Of a stretch of DNA of 64,000 nucleotides, positions 12,105 through 24,500 are shown piece by piece. Below the pieces are notes generated by a model. The model made no database searches. It had not been told where the DNA came from and saw only the letters and a program-made list of their open reading frames with translations. Every line of letters begins with the position of its first letter. Positions within the stretch are counted from its first letter, which is position 1. The DNA is from Bathymodiolus brooksi. Taxonomy: Eukaryota; Mollusca; Bivalvia; Mytilida; Modiolidae. The position numbers were made by a program, and so were the translations under genes. The stretch covers positions 106,734,505 through 106,798,504 of the forward strand of contig OY804575.1 in NCBI GenBank assembly GCA_963680875.1, written 5' to 3'.

Positions 12105-12267
12105 ATGGAGCGGATGTGGTCGAGTGGTCTAGGGCGCTGGACATAAGGCTAAGCGATTGGTGCTGCATTGTATCAATGGTGTGAGTTCAAATCCCGTCGA
12201 GGGAAGAACAAAAATTTGACAGCTCAAAAATCTAATTCTAACACTGTTTGGTTTATTTTTCAGACGT
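12105..12267 (+). repeat. tRNA-headed SINE, family 1, copy 1
   Basis: The head has a pol III A box (TGGTCGAGTGG) and a B-box-like GAGTTCAAATCCC, in the layout of a class II (Ser/Leu-like) tRNA. A short body (ACAAAAATTTGACAGCTC) follows, ending TTTTCAGACGT. Two more copies lie at 13981 and 16576. It is a SINE rather than a tRNA gene because the acceptor ends do not pair and a conserved non-tRNA tail follows. Confidence 0.75.
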
Positions 12268-12387
12268 ACACAACATATTACTTAAAATATTTCATGAGTT
12301 GTTGTATTAAGTACCATGATATAGCTGTGCAAAATGATGAAAAGTACAATTAATTATAAATGTCTACCTGAATGTCTAAATGTTGTG

Positions 12388-13597
12388 TAACCTCGTTAAA
12401 ACGCCGCCATCTGTCCAGCCAGATTTTGGCGTTATAACGAGTTTGGCGATAAACTGAGTAAGGACAGAAAACCGGAAGTCAACAGTTTGATTTTAAATTT
12501 GGAATGACTGACGGTTTGATTTTGACAAGTTTACCGGAAATGAGTATTATCACTTATAATTTTAATATATATTCTAATATATGTTTCATTTTGACAGTTG
12601 TAGAAAATTTCGGCATTTGTAAATTTAGCAGAATTTATTTTATCGAATTTGAAAAGAAAAAAAATCTACTGAAATTACGTTATTAGCACGTATACTAGCA
12701 ATTTCCTTTAATATATATTAAATTCGTTTTTACGTCTTACAAATATTTACTCTCCATTTTATTTTCATTTCTTTTTTATCACAACTAAAAAAAGAACAAT
12801 AAAGGTTTTTTTCTCACTCGTTGTCGTGTCACAAGATTAATCCGGTCCCCGGAGCCAATGTACAGTTAACCTATGGATAATTGATCATTAATTATTTAAA
12901 GAAAGGTGATAAAGTATGTTTATTGAAGCAAGGGTGTTATACTTTAATTCAAAAATGTTTATACAACATTTAGAAGCGTGTCACCGTCAGTGTATGGTTT
13001 GGAAGTAATTTTGATTTCTATAACCGGAAGTTGTTAAAATCTATTCACATATAAACATTTCTGTCGTATTTACGCATGCATTCACAATCAAATAATTCAC
13101 AACATGTTCACGTGGATTATAACCCATTAAAAGGAAGGCTTGTACTTATTTCTTCATTAATGTTCAGAAAGTCGAGGTCACTGGAGGACATCATTTGCTC
13201 GATGTCGAGCTGCTTCCCAAGTTTCATTGTTCGTTGGATTCTTAATTTCCACAATTTCTCTTTTCTGTCGAAAATCAAGCAAATTTCTTTTACGTTTAGG
13301 CGTCGACATTTTCAACACAAATGAAAGAACACACAAACAAATTTATTAAGTTTTATTCAGAATGAAAAGTAATCAGTTCAGGGTTGTAAAATTTTATTGT
13401 AAAGATTTTCACAGCGATATATATTTGCCTTGACTGTTTGTTTACTTACCTTGATTGACAGGCACTCCTAACATCACCGAGGTGTGACATTATTGATTGG
13501 CATTATGATCGAGGTTTAAATAACAGTAAATTGACCGTTTGATCTTTAATTACCGTGGAGGATGGCGGTATGCGAGTTTGGCATTTTAACGGGGTTA
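12388..13597 (-). mobile_element. Internally deleted Tigger/pogo-like element
   Basis: The ends read TAACCTCGTTAAAACGCC (from 12388) and, reversed, TAACCCCGTTAAAATGCC (to 13597), with a TA at each boundary as expected for pogo/Tigger. The interior keeps only a short fused remnant of the transposase. The rest is non-coding. Confidence 0.6.
13130..13309 (-). pseudogene. Tigger transposase remnant: CENP-B N-terminus fused to acidic C-terminus
   Basis: From the ATG at 13309 the frame begins MSTPKRKRNLLDFRQKRE, the start of a CENP-B-type helix-turn-helix DNA-binding domain. After some 40 residues a second frame continues as QLDIEQMMSSSDLDF and INEEISTSLPF, which resembles the acidic C-terminus of Tigger transposases. 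The DDE catalytic region that should lie between them is missing, so a large internal deletion joined the two ends. Confidence 0.6.
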
Positions 13598-13980
13598 TTA
13601 CTAAATACGGAAAAAGGGACTGCAGAAATTCTTGGCGATACGCACGTTTGGCGGTGAATCGAGGGGCAATAAAGCGGGGTTTTATATTTAGTATTAACCT
13701 AGTATCACAAGTAACCTTGAGATACAGTGGGACATATATATTGTATGGCTGTCACCTGCTTAGATGTTTGTATACTATACTTTATTTCCTGTGATTGTAT
13801 AATGCATTCTTCAGTATCCTATACAATATATTAAAAATTGCCGATTTAGATTGCTGTCAAATTATAATATTAAGTATTTATGTACCATCTACACACGCTT
13901 AGACACATGTCTTTTGTCTATCTCTAGATTTTCCTTACGAGACAAGGTAGCACTTCGATTAATGAAGATCCATTTTTTTT

Positions 13981-14143
13981 ATGGAGCGGATGTGGTCGAG
14001 TGGCCTAGGGAGCTGGACATAAGGCTAAGCGATTGGTGCTGCAGTGTATCAATGGTGTGAGTTCAAATCCCGTCGAGGGAAGAACAAAAATTTGACAGCT
14101 CAAAAATATAATTCTACCACTGTTTGGTTTAATTTTCAGACGT
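13981..14143 (+). repeat. tRNA-headed SINE, family 1, copy 2
   Basis: Nearly identical to the copy at 12105 over about 160 bases (A box TGGTCGAGTGG, tail ending TTTTCAGACGT). Its tail runs into an alternating TA tract at 14144-14165, after which the left arm of the Penelope-like element begins. Confidence 0.75.
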
Positions 14144-14354
14144 ATATATATATATATATATATATAAACGTCTGAAAAAGTAGCCAACGTATGAACCTAC
14201 GGAATGTGGGATCGGAAACAAGTGTTAACGATTCTGTACAAATAAACAAAATGATAAATAAACGTCTAAAATGTAGCACAACACCAAAACAAGATGTTAA
14301 AATATAGCAAAAATAACTATAAGTCTACAAAAAGACTATAATTATAATCAAGTT

Positions 14355-14393
14355 GACGGATATTTCGCTTGACCGACAAGCTTCATCAGCGTC
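14355..14393 (-). ncRNA. Hammerhead ribozyme motif 1 (minimal type I)
   Basis: On the minus strand the order is GACG, CTGATGA, a stem GCTTG/CAAGC with loop TCGGT, GAAA, TATC, CGTC. GACG pairs with CGTC as stem I, CTGATGA and GAAA are the catalytic core, and stem III is reduced to the self-complementary TA step before the TC cleavage position. This minimal form is the one reported from Penelope-like elements. It lies opposite to the ORF strand. Confidence 0.85.
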
Positions 14394-14553
14394 TGTTCTG
14401 TTCTGTTCTGTTCTGTTGTAGAAGTTTCCTCCGTTTTCTGGAGAACCACAGTATAAATTTAAATATATATATCTTCTGTGTCGGTCCAATCCGTGAATAT
14501 TAGTTCCAGTCCCTGAATATACGGTATTATATAGATATGAATATTAAATCCAC

Positions 14554-15737
14554 CAATGGACAACAATGGGAACCAAAATGGCACCCTCCTATGCCAACAT
14601 TTTTATGGGGGACCTAGAAAAACGATTACTTCTCTCGTCACTTAAGCAACCTCTTTCATGCCGGTTCCGATTTATAGATGACGTTGACATGAAGTGGATA
14701 TATAACGATAAAGAGCTTGATGAGTTTTTCGAACATGCCAACAGTATCCATCCGTCTATAAAATTCACACACGAAGTGTCGAAAACCAAAATGTCCTTCG
14801 TTGATACTACCACCACGATCAAGGATGGCAACATGACAACTTATTCATACTCTAAACCCACAGACAAACATCAATACCTTTTACCCAGTAGTTGCCATCC
14901 TAAGCACTGTTTTAAGAGTATCCCATTCAGCCAAGCCATTAGGGTAAAGCGAATATGCTCAACTGTTGAAATCACCAAGCAAAGACTAGGAGATTTACGC
15001 CATCATTTGAAGAGACGGGGATATATTGACAAAGTTAAAGAGACTGGGTTTTCAAAGGCCAGTGAAATTGACAGAAATGACCTCCTGGAGTACAAAGAAA
15101 AAAAGAGCAGCAAACGGGTTCCCCTTGTTCTCACTTACCATCCCTCTTTAGAAAAAATTTCAGGCATTGTCCGTCATCATTGGAAAGAAATTCAAAAAAG
15201 TGAAACGCTGACCAAGTTGTTCCCTGAACCACCCGTTATAGCGTTCCGGCGACCTAAAAGCATTAAGGATACACTGGTCAGAGCTGCGGTATCTAGACCT
15301 TCATTGACGGTCGGCCAGTGTAAACCATGTGATGACAAGTCGTTGCAAGTGCTGTCTCCAATTACAACACGCACAAGTGTTTCATAGCAAGACGACAGGA
15401 AAGGAGTATAAGATCTTTTGCAATGTCAATTGCAAAACGCCTAATGTGGTTTACCTCCTTGACTGTCACGTCTGCGGGTCGCAATACGTAGGAGAAAGTG
15501 TCCAACCATTCAACAAAAGAATGAATGGACACAGAAGTGACCTTACAAAAAAGACGCTCTTTCCCGTGCGTCAACACTTTGTGTCGCCGGGGCACTCATT
15601 GGATGACTTTGTCTGATCCAAAATTTATATCATTTACCACAATCCAAGTTGGAAAGAGAATCAAAGACATAAAAGAGAGAGTTTGGATCCGAGAGTTACA
15701 AACATTACATCCGGAGGGCATAAACAAAAAGGCCTAA
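14554..15737 (+). pseudogene. Penelope-like RT/GIY-YIG polyprotein, truncated and frameshifted
   Basis: The first frame starts within the RT palm (TTMGTKMAPSYANIFMGDLE) and includes the catalytic FIDD motif (RFIDDVDMKW) and the Penelope thumb (KPTDKHQYLLPSSCHPKH). A frame change near 15340 leads into a Cys-rich segment and the GIY-YIG domain (NVVYLLDCHVCGSQYVGES, then KRMNGHR). A second frame change near 15600 leads to the end (KDIKERVWIRELQTLHPEG), which holds the probable catalytic Glu. The RT fingers and everything N-terminal are missing. Family members copy RNA into DNA at nicks made by the endonuclease; this copy cannot make the full protein. Confidence 0.9.
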
Positions 15738-15852
15738 ATCTTTTGTTTTTTAACTTTTTAACCAGTGCCTGGTCCTTAGCTAGTTGGTAAATTTCATCAT
15801 TACATTTTCTCATTCTTTTCATATTGTTTATAAATTAGTGTACATATATATT

Positions 15853-15876
15853 TGTCAGTCAAGCGAAATATCCGTC
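15853..15876 (+). ncRNA. Partial hammerhead ribozyme motif
   Basis: Only the 3' half remains: the stem II 3' strand CAAGC, then GAAA, TATC and CGTC. The CTGATGA half is replaced by AT-rich sequence, so this copy cannot fold as a ribozyme. It marks the start of another copy of the arm sequence just 3' of the ORF. Confidence 0.7.
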
Positions 15877-16023
15877 AACTTGATTATAACTATAGTCTTT
15901 ATGTAGACTTATAGTTATTGTTGTTATATTTTAACATTTTTTTGGTGTTGTTAAAAAAAAAGATGTTAAAATGTAACAAAAATAACTTTAAGTCTACAAA
16001 AAGACTATAATTATAATTAAATC

Positions 16024-16062
16024 GACGGATATTTCGCTTGACCGACAAGCTTCATCAGCGTC
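16024..16062 (-). ncRNA. Hammerhead ribozyme motif 2
   Basis: Identical in core and stems to motif 1: GACG, CTGATGA, GCTTG-TCGGT-CAAGC, GAAA, TATC, CGTC, read on the minus strand. It lies in the left arm of the 15957-16438 palindrome. Confidence 0.85.
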
Positions 16063-16333
16063 TGTAATCTGATTTGAAAAATTGTCACGTGACCATCAGT
16101 TATCGTGACGTAAATTGAACTTTACACTTTATATTATTCAAGTATACTGCACACTATATTATTCAAGTATATTGCACACTAATTAGTGTGCAATATCCTT
16201 GAATAATATAAAGTATAAAGTTAATGTGCAATATACTTGAATAATATAAAGTATAAAGTTCAAGATTATGATTTTTAGTAATTTACGTCACGATAACTGA
16301 TGGTCACGTGACAATTTTTCAAATCAGATTACA

Positions 16334-16372
16334 GACGCTGATGAAGCTTGTCGGTCAAGCGAAATATCCGTC
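16334..16372 (+). ncRNA. Hammerhead ribozyme motif 3 (sense to the ORF)
   Basis: The same 39-base motif on the plus strand, in the right arm. Predicted self-cleavage falls between 16368 and 16369, after GAAATATC and before CGTC. This is the only complete copy in the same orientation as the Penelope ORF. Confidence 0.85.
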
Positions 16373-16575
16373 GATTTAATTATAATTATAGTCTTTTTGT
16401 AAACTTATAGTTATTTTTGTTACATTTTAACATCTTTTTTTGATATCGTTGTGCTAACATTTTAGACGTTTATTTATCATTTTTGTTTGTTTGCACAGTA
16501 TCGTTAACACTTGTTTCCGATCCGACATCTCGTAGGTTCATACGTTGGCTACTTTTTCAGACGTTTATGTATATA

Positions 16576-16735
16576 GGGAGTGGATGTGGTCGAGTGGTCT
16601 AGGGCGCTGGACGTAGGGCTAAGCGAATGGTGCTGCAGTGTATCAATGGTGTGGGTTCACATCCCGTCGAGGGAAGAACAAAAATTTGACAGCTCTAAAA
16701 TCTAATTCTAACACTGTTTGGTTTAATTTTCAGAC
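16576..16735 (+). repeat. tRNA-headed SINE, family 1, copy 3
   Basis: Matches copies 1 and 2 (TGGTCGAGTGGTCTAGGGCG, tail to TTTTCAGAC). It begins 8-10 bases after the right end of the Penelope-like element and in the same orientation as copy 2, so the two SINE copies flank that element as direct repeats. Confidence 0.75.
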
Positions 16736-17968
16736 ATATATATATATATGTATATATATATTTGCGTTTTTTGGGTGGAAGACGTGTCTCACTTGTTTTC
16801 CATTGACGTCTACAACGCCAATTTTGAAGAATATTTTGCATTTACTCGGATGATCAACTGGAGACCTAAAACTATTAAATTTCCAGAAAATCAAAGTAGA
16901 GCGTCCACGTCAGTAATTTATAATCAGAAGAACTGTCATAGTTTGGATAAATTCCACTCTGTGTTTCAAGAGAAGTTGTCAGGAAAAAAGAAATAGCGCG
17001 ATTACGAGCAAGTATCAGATAATGATCCTTGTGTGTCGGATTTGCTCAATCTATTCCAGAGTTATCTTTCCTTGCTATGACATTAACCTCTGTTAATCTA
17101 ATTTTCGCAGAAGAACATCGAAAATAAGAAAGGAATTAATAGAAACGGAAAGGAATTTAACATTGTCCGGATGCTAGTTCATTCCGACCATGTGATGGTT
17201 TAGAATACCACAAATTGTAATGTGCATTGCAACAAGTAATCCGTGAAAATAATATAAAAATAAAAAAAAATTAGAATCCGTGATAATAAGTGTCACATAT
17301 ATGGGTAAACGTTTGAAATTTTAACTTGAGATACTACGTTATTGAGTGCATTTTGTATTTCATTTGAATGAATTTATTTTTAATTTTAAAATTGCAAGAA
17401 TCTTGCAAAAATTGATAGAGATCGGTCTGTGAGAAAGGAATCATAACAGAGACTGGAGTTTGCTACATCGTAGACGCTATCAAACGCATTTTTAAAGAAG
17501 AATTCAAAGAGTACACACACATAACAGGAACTGGACAAAAGGGGTTATACATTATTAACAAATATATGTATATATTTCCAGTTACATCAATCAAACATGA
17601 ATTTTGTCCATAATGAAATATCTTGACAAATATTCCTCCGTCATTCTTTCATAGCGTTACCTCAGATGTCCAGATTAATGAATTAATAATACACAAATAA
17701 TTGTACATCATCTTTAGATCAATATTGTACCCAATGTTTGAAATATATGTATAATCTTCAAAATATTGATGGATCCTCATAGGCACTGGTAAAATTAAGG
17801 GGAACAAAATTAATAACCAACATTACATATACAATACATTATAGTTTCGTAGAAAGATTTGATTAATTTAACATATGTTATACACCATACATTGTTGTTT
17901 ACACACTCATTCTTCATTCATAATTATACGTATATGCATGTAGTAGAAACAGTATATTGTAGGAGGCT
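16736..17968. other. No gene recognised; 3' flank of the lectin-like gene
   Basis: One plus-strand frame of 82 codons (16748-16996) has ordinary amino-acid composition but no recognised motif, and I do not call it a gene. The right part should hold the 3' untranslated region of the minus-strand gene ending at 17969. Confidence 0.4.
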
Positions 17969-18050
17969 TCATCTTTGAATTACAATCACCTCACAAATCA
18001 TTAAATTGTCCAGTGCTTTATCAGAATTTTTCATTTCGATTATCACATAC
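17969..18050 (-). CDS. Lectin-like gene, exon 5 and stop
   Basis: Follows a polypyrimidine tract and CAG. It encodes RYVIIEM, the variable turn KNSDKALDN, and the final strand [11 protein letters not shown], then TGA at 17971-17969. Confidence 0.75.
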
Positions 18051-18479
18051 CTGAAAAAAATACATGAATTTCTAAACACGATAACTTAATAGAATCAATG
18101 TTTTTAGAACATTAAAATACAAAATTTGTGGTTTAAATCAATTCTATCGTCCGTACTTTTTTTATCATTTGACCATAACTTGATAAGCGGTCCAATAGAT
18201 ATATATATCCGTCTTTATTTACATTTATATTGCATAACTGAGATCCTTGCGGTGGAATTAAATTAGAAAAATATTTTATATATTCCGTAGAATTTCAGTA
18301 TTTATGCATATGCTAGTACAGTGAAGCCTGTCTAAACAAAAGCCTGAATAAACGGGAATCTTGTATTTACCGAACTATAAATAAACCCCCAATACAGAAA
18401 ATATTTTTTAATTTAACCTATATAAACTGTACATCTGTCTATTCTTAACACAAAAGTTGGTCCCGAGTGATTAGTGATA

Positions 18480-18516
<37 letters not shown>

Positions 18517-21500
18517 ATCATACTTCCCCCACAGGGCTTAGAAGTTTTAATGTGTGTATTGTAATCGTGACATCATTTTTGTTTAGTTCACAACTACCGG
18601 TATTATATGAAAATAAACCTGACAAATAATCACTGTAGACTTTCTATACAATATATAAGTAAAATTAGTTTGTTGGGTGCATTTCTTTATCTGACCATCC
18701 ACTTAAATCTAGCATCATTCAGGTTGAGATATTCCAGAGAATATTTATAAATGAAATCAAAATAACATTAAAGTCGGTAATAAAAATGTGTAAAATTATT
18801 TTTCATGTGTACTAAGGGCATAGATTGTACATTTGTTTCCACGATTTTTCGACTGGATTTTGGAATTGTTCAGACAATGTGGTATTTTTATCTTTGTTAT
18901 TAGTAACAACATCGGCAACCAGGAAATAAATACGATTGTTAAATGGCTGGTACGTGTATTAATTCTGGTTAAGATTTGACCTTGAAACTTCCCTTTTTTT
19001 TAAACAGCTGAAACCATTGGACGTACCTTCCGTTTAATGGACGACCACAGTCAGTAGCAATGACTTGTTTTTGTAGCACACCTATCTGTCGATAACAAAC
19101 ATTGGTGTCAGAAGTGGTGTTAAGTGCAACGTCTTCTCCAACAATATATATGGTAATATCATGTAATGCTACAATAAAGAGACATTAATGACAAAGCTAC
19201 ACACTGTTAATTAAGAACTGACAACATTATTGTATTGTATAAAGAGAGAGACAAAGAGAATATTGACAGATTCACGGAAGAGTCCCATACTAAAATGCTG
19301 CGTGTCTATCTATTTCTTTTGCATTCACAAGTGCATCAAGTTCTAATCTGTAAGTTCCTGGATACATAAAAAATACATGTTATCAAATTATGAAAAACAG
19401 CTACATGTACTTTTTTGTATAATGTTTATTATTATTATCATTGTCATTTATAGTTGGTTGGTTTATGTTGTTTCATCCCACTTTATTATCAGTTTTATTG
19501 GTGGAGAAACCCACCGACCTGTCGCAAGTCACTGACAAAATTTATCACATAATGTTGTATCGAGTACACCTCACCATGAAAGGGGTTCGAACTCACAACT
19601 TTAGTAGTGATAGGCACTGATTGCACAGGTAGTTGTAAATCAAACTACCATACCATCACGATCACAACACTCCCACCCCTTTTTTTGCCATTTATGTATG
19701 AGGTATTATCATAAGGGATACAATATTTAGATCACACAGTATTGAAAGGTTTGACATTAACGTTAAAGTAATAGTTTACATCAACTTATTTTTTTCAACA
19801 CTATATCAAACAGCATATTCTATACGGTCTATATAACCGTACCGGTGGTGTAATGGTTAGTATGCTCGCCTCTAGTACGGTAGATCGGTTCAAATCAAAG
19901 ACTCTAAAAATTGGTATTTGTTGCTTCTCCGCTAAGCACGCAGCATTAAGGAGAACGGGCAATCACTTGTTCGCTCAGAACCAGGATAATGTGCTATAGT
20001 GGGTCCACATGTTTATCCGCGGACTGTTGTTTCAGTGAGTTAGCACTATAAAGGTCCAACTAAGCGTGTTGGGCTAGTATCAAGCGTACCATCATTTCAT
20101 TGAAAATGAACTTGTTCTCGTCATAGTATAGCTGAGAAATTGTGGCGTTGTCATTTAACAACAATCACTCACTCACTCACTCTACGGTCTATAATTATAT
20201 GGTTTCCTCGTTGTCCCGAGACAGGGTCTTGCATTCACAACGTGTTTATGTCAACCTTGCTGTTTTGGAAAAAAAAACCTGTAATTTCTATTAATTTTAA
20301 ACACTACCGTTCTTTAAATTCCCATGAACAAGAATAAATCCTATTGGTCGTTGATATTTTAGGTCTATCTGCAGTTTGGGTGACAATTCTGCATCTGCAA
20401 TGTACAATTTAATAGGTTTTAGTACGAAGCATATTAAGTAATGACGCATGTTAATATAACTTTGTTCTGCTCTTCAAGTCTATAAAAAATGTAAAGTTTG
20501 TGACAATAAACATTTAGCTTATGACTCTATTTTTTGGTCCGTTTTAATTAAATTCTTAAAAAAAAAGGTTTAACTGGTCATTGAATATTCATTACTTTTA
20601 ACTATATTTCATCAGACTTATTTATTCGAAATCTTGCGCGCGAAATGTGTTACACCAATAGGACAGACTAGATAATCATTGACTACAACATTGTCTGTTA
20701 AAATCGCAGGCTAGAACACGGTACTAATCGATTTATGATATGGTCCAATGTTACAATATATACTGCTGTGCCAGAAAACCTCCAATTTCCGATTGACGCA
20801 AAAACATAGTTTGTAAAGAACCACCTGAATATCAAAACCATGTTAAATGTAAATTGTTGAGTAGTTTTCGAACATTAAAGCATTGAGACTAGACCAATCA
20901 ACTTGAATTATTGGCTCTGAAGGTCATGTTGAAATTTACATTGGCACCAGAATCACAAATTGTAATGAGATCCCCACACAGGATCATTCGTGGACATTTT
21001 TGCCCATTAGTTACAGGAGCGTAGATTTCATTAACGATCTTACCCGTTCTAGAACAAGTTTTAAGATCTCCGTCTACAGCAAGTCGAGGTGGACCATTAT
21101 TGTTCAAATATGCCATGGATGTCTGATTGGCATATTTTTCCAATGCATAATTGTTTACACCAACCAAGTCATCTACAATAAAAGACATAAGAATTTGTTA
21201 CAGGAAAATATTATACTTTAGAACAATCTTATGAAATAGTCAATCATACATGCATTGTCAAAAAAGAATTTGAAAGGAACAAAAATAATGCAAATAAAAT
21301 TACTGATAACAATCTATATCGCTTTGATTAGAAATATTAAACACTTCAGCTAAGTTCCTTCAGGCCGCGTTTATTTTTGCTTCATTATTTTTAATGATGT
21401 GAAAAACAGGAGTGACGGAGGTTGAACTTCAATGCCTTAAGGAAATCGTGTTAAGTTTGCATGACATTACTAACAGTTTGTTCAACAAGCGGGTTTCATT

Positions 21501-24500
21501 TAAAACAGAGAGCAAAGTGTTTGAAGTTCTAACAATTCTGAAAATTGTATGTTTTATTTTATTTAGACTTAAATAACCGTTTGTTGACGTATGCCACTAA
21601 TAGGACCGATATTGAAGTTATTCTGAATATAATACACAATTAGGAAGACGCGATATCAAATTAATCATAAAAGAAAGCCATAAATATCGTCAAATGATAC
21701 GATATTTACTACGCCCACACATTATTATTAGAAATGGGAAATGAATATAGACTGTTCTTCTACTATCAGTTGATTACGATATTTCTCCATTTGAACCGTG
21801 GTGAGAGCTTTAAAATAATGTAAGCTCCGATAGCGGAGAAATATCGTAATCCACCGGTAGCGGAAAGAGAATCTGTTTCTCCAATAACAAAAACGTTGAA
21901 GCTATTTTTAAGTTGTTAATTTCCGTCGTTTATGACCGTCGAAAGGACATTTTCTCGATTTCTCCTGCAGACTTTTAACCACTGTGGAGGTTAAAAATAC
22001 TACGACAATTTAACCAAGTGGTTAAACACGCTAAGAAAATGAAAAATTACAATAACCAAGTACGAGATTAGTCTTTGTGTGAATATTCATAATTGTCTTG
22101 CAAACATATGATCAGTCAGAATGAAGTTCCCAAATATTCCCAATCTAATTAAAATTATATTTCCGCAATTTTCGCGCGAAAGGATTATAAATTGACTAAT
22201 CAGCGACTCTTCTATAAATTCCAGCAGATAAGACAAGCATGTGCGTTCTGGAAAGCACCCGATAAACAACGAATGTATTCGTGCTAACCTCTGACGCGAC
22301 CCCTAAAGGAGAGTTTCTAGTTCCCCACTCAGCTACAAGTAAGCAATCGATAGAAAATGGGGAGCAAGTCTGGATATCGAATTTTAATTAGATTTCAAAT
22401 ATTTTCGACTCCTTTAAATGCATACTGCTATTTTAACTATATGTAAATGCAAAACATAATACGGAAATAATATCGAATTCCGGTGCTTTTACCACTGACT
22501 AACACGTCTTTCAAGTGCGAACACTCTCCTACAAATATTTCTTATTCGTCTATTTTCAATTTTATGCTTTCATTTAATGCAATTTAGGCATTGTTATATA
22601 CAATATAACATTAGAAACGTTATTGCACACAACAGGGACATTACAGACATCGTTATTTAAATAATTACAAAAATGTATTTTGAACTAAGTAGATCTTTAC
22701 ACTTACCGAAATGAACTCCTAGAAAACGTTTATCCCATTCCGAAACAATCTGCAAAAATAATTATACACTATTTTGAATTTCTGTCAGTAATCTTCTCAG
22801 GTTATTTTATCGGACGAGCTAGAAAACCAATAGTATGGATGGTCTGGAAGGGGACAACCAAAATCAGATACGGTTCCCTATACATGAAGGAGGAGATTCA
22901 TTCTAATGTGTAAAGGATGACTTGGACATTGTTTTTGTCTGTCGGGTATATGAATAGCAACTCTATCGAGAGCTATTTTACACAGCTTGATAACTCGTAC
23001 CTTACCATCGTGTTGTTTGTTCTTCTTCGATATACGGATTGTGATTACCCCTTTGGTATCTTCAAACTATTCTTACATAAAATGTACCAAGCCACTAATA
23101 CTTGAATATCTTGAACACATTTCCCACAAGAAATGTGTTTATCTTAAATAAATAATTTCTAAAGCATTTTCAATGTTCTGTGCATAGGAAATAGTTGTAA
23201 TTACTTCACACATTGTACAACAGTAGAAGATCTTAATTACCAAAACGTGCAAGTTTCGTTGTTTTGTATTAGAACGGTTTTTAAAAATCGTTAACAATGT
23301 AATTTTCACCCCAGTGTTTCGTAGAATTTTTTTTTTAAATTAGACTCATTTATTTCAAATAGAAACATCGTTATTTTATAAAACCAAGATCCTTTGGGGA
23401 TCAATGATACAACAGATATATACACTTAACGTGATACCAACCATGGATAAAGAATTGGTATCATATTCCTATAGGCACTGTTACAATAGTTAATTAACTT
23501 TGTATATTCATCCGTGATGTTTTGTGTTTGATATATCTTATATTTCACAGACGTTAGATATCAAAACATTACTGATTAATTTCTAACGCAAGTCTTTACC
23601 TGGTGTAGAGGTCATACATTTGGGCTAGTTAGCCCCTGCGACCCTTCTTATGTAGGAATATTACAAAAAAATCGAATTTAGTTTCTAATAAACAGTTAAC
23701 TATATCAACAAATATGTTGAGGTCGCTTTTTGTTTTTGTTTTGTTTTTTGCTCTGCATTTTTTTTTTTACCTTTTTTTTTTTTTTTTTTTTTTTTTTCTC
23801 TATTTTCATTTTATAGAAAGGGGGATTCTAAAATGTAATAAACAGACATTTTACGAAGGTCTATAATAAGGGTTTTTCTGTAATGTATGTTTTCTACTTA
23901 TTGATTTTGCATCAGGTGTTCAAATAAATGGGTTTTTTTTATGTTAGTATAATCGAAAACGTATATAGCCATCTGGGGGTCAATAAAACAGTTATTCAAT
24001 CATCTATAATTCAAAATAAATTTGCAGAAATTGATTGCTCTGTCGCCGACAAGACTATCTTTACTCTCCAAAAATGTCCAAATCTAATCTATAATTAAAA
24101 TTATCCAATTCCTTTCGTATATCTTTACTTTCGAATTCATTGCATGATAATGTTCTATTGTAGCTATATCATCGATATAAAATGACGAATTTAAATGCAA
24201 TATTAGGACAGATGACGTCATTACGATATATGCCAATCTATATTTAATAATGTTATTGTAGTCTTAATCGAATTTATGCTTAACATCAGTTTTACTACAA
24301 AGGGGTACGCCGTGAACAGCATGTTGTGACCACAGAAAGTTGAATTCGAACAAAAACTTCCTAGTATACACTAGTTTTACTGATTATTGTACAACAAACG
24401 GTATAATATCTTTGCATACATAAAACAGTCAAAGACAAAGGGAAATAAATATAAATTTTAGGCGTTTGTTTCATTTGACCCTCTCGAACCTGAAAAAGGC

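Larger units (their letters stand above)
15957..16438. repeat. 160-bp-arm palindrome at the 3' end of the Penelope element
   Basis: Arms 15957-16116 and 16280-16438 are almost perfect reverse complements. They include hammerhead copies 2 and 3 and the motif GTCACGTGACCATCAG. The spacer holds four further copies, in both orientations, of a unit built on CAAGTATATTGCACAC / GTGCAATATACTTG. Confidence 0.85.
14166..16567 (+). mobile_element. Penelope-like retroelement with inverted terminal arms
   Basis: A left arm at about 14166-14393 is matched in reverse complement by a right arm at about 16334-16567 (shared AAACGTCTGAAAAAGTAGCC). Between them lies a 5'-truncated, frameshifted Penelope ORF (RT plus GIY-YIG endonuclease), then a second palindrome. 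Hammerhead ribozyme motifs sit in the arms, as described for Penelope-like pseudo-LTRs. The pentamer run (TTCTG)n at 14396-14416 abuts the left ribozyme. Both outer edges adjoin a copy of the same SINE. Confidence 0.85.

Noticed and set aside
12105..12190. Genuine tRNA gene (Ser/Leu type)
   Set aside because: Pol III boxes are present but acceptor and anticodon stems do not pair, and the same non-tRNA tail follows in three copies, so it is a SINE head.
14396..14416. Telomere-like repeat (TTCTG)n
   Set aside because: Pentamer, very short, not the animal TTAGGG motif, and placed next to the Penelope ribozyme; a simple repeat.
16748..16996. 82-codon plus-strand frame as a small gene
   Set aside because: No recognised motif, starts in an AT microsatellite next to a SINE, and no splice or homology support.
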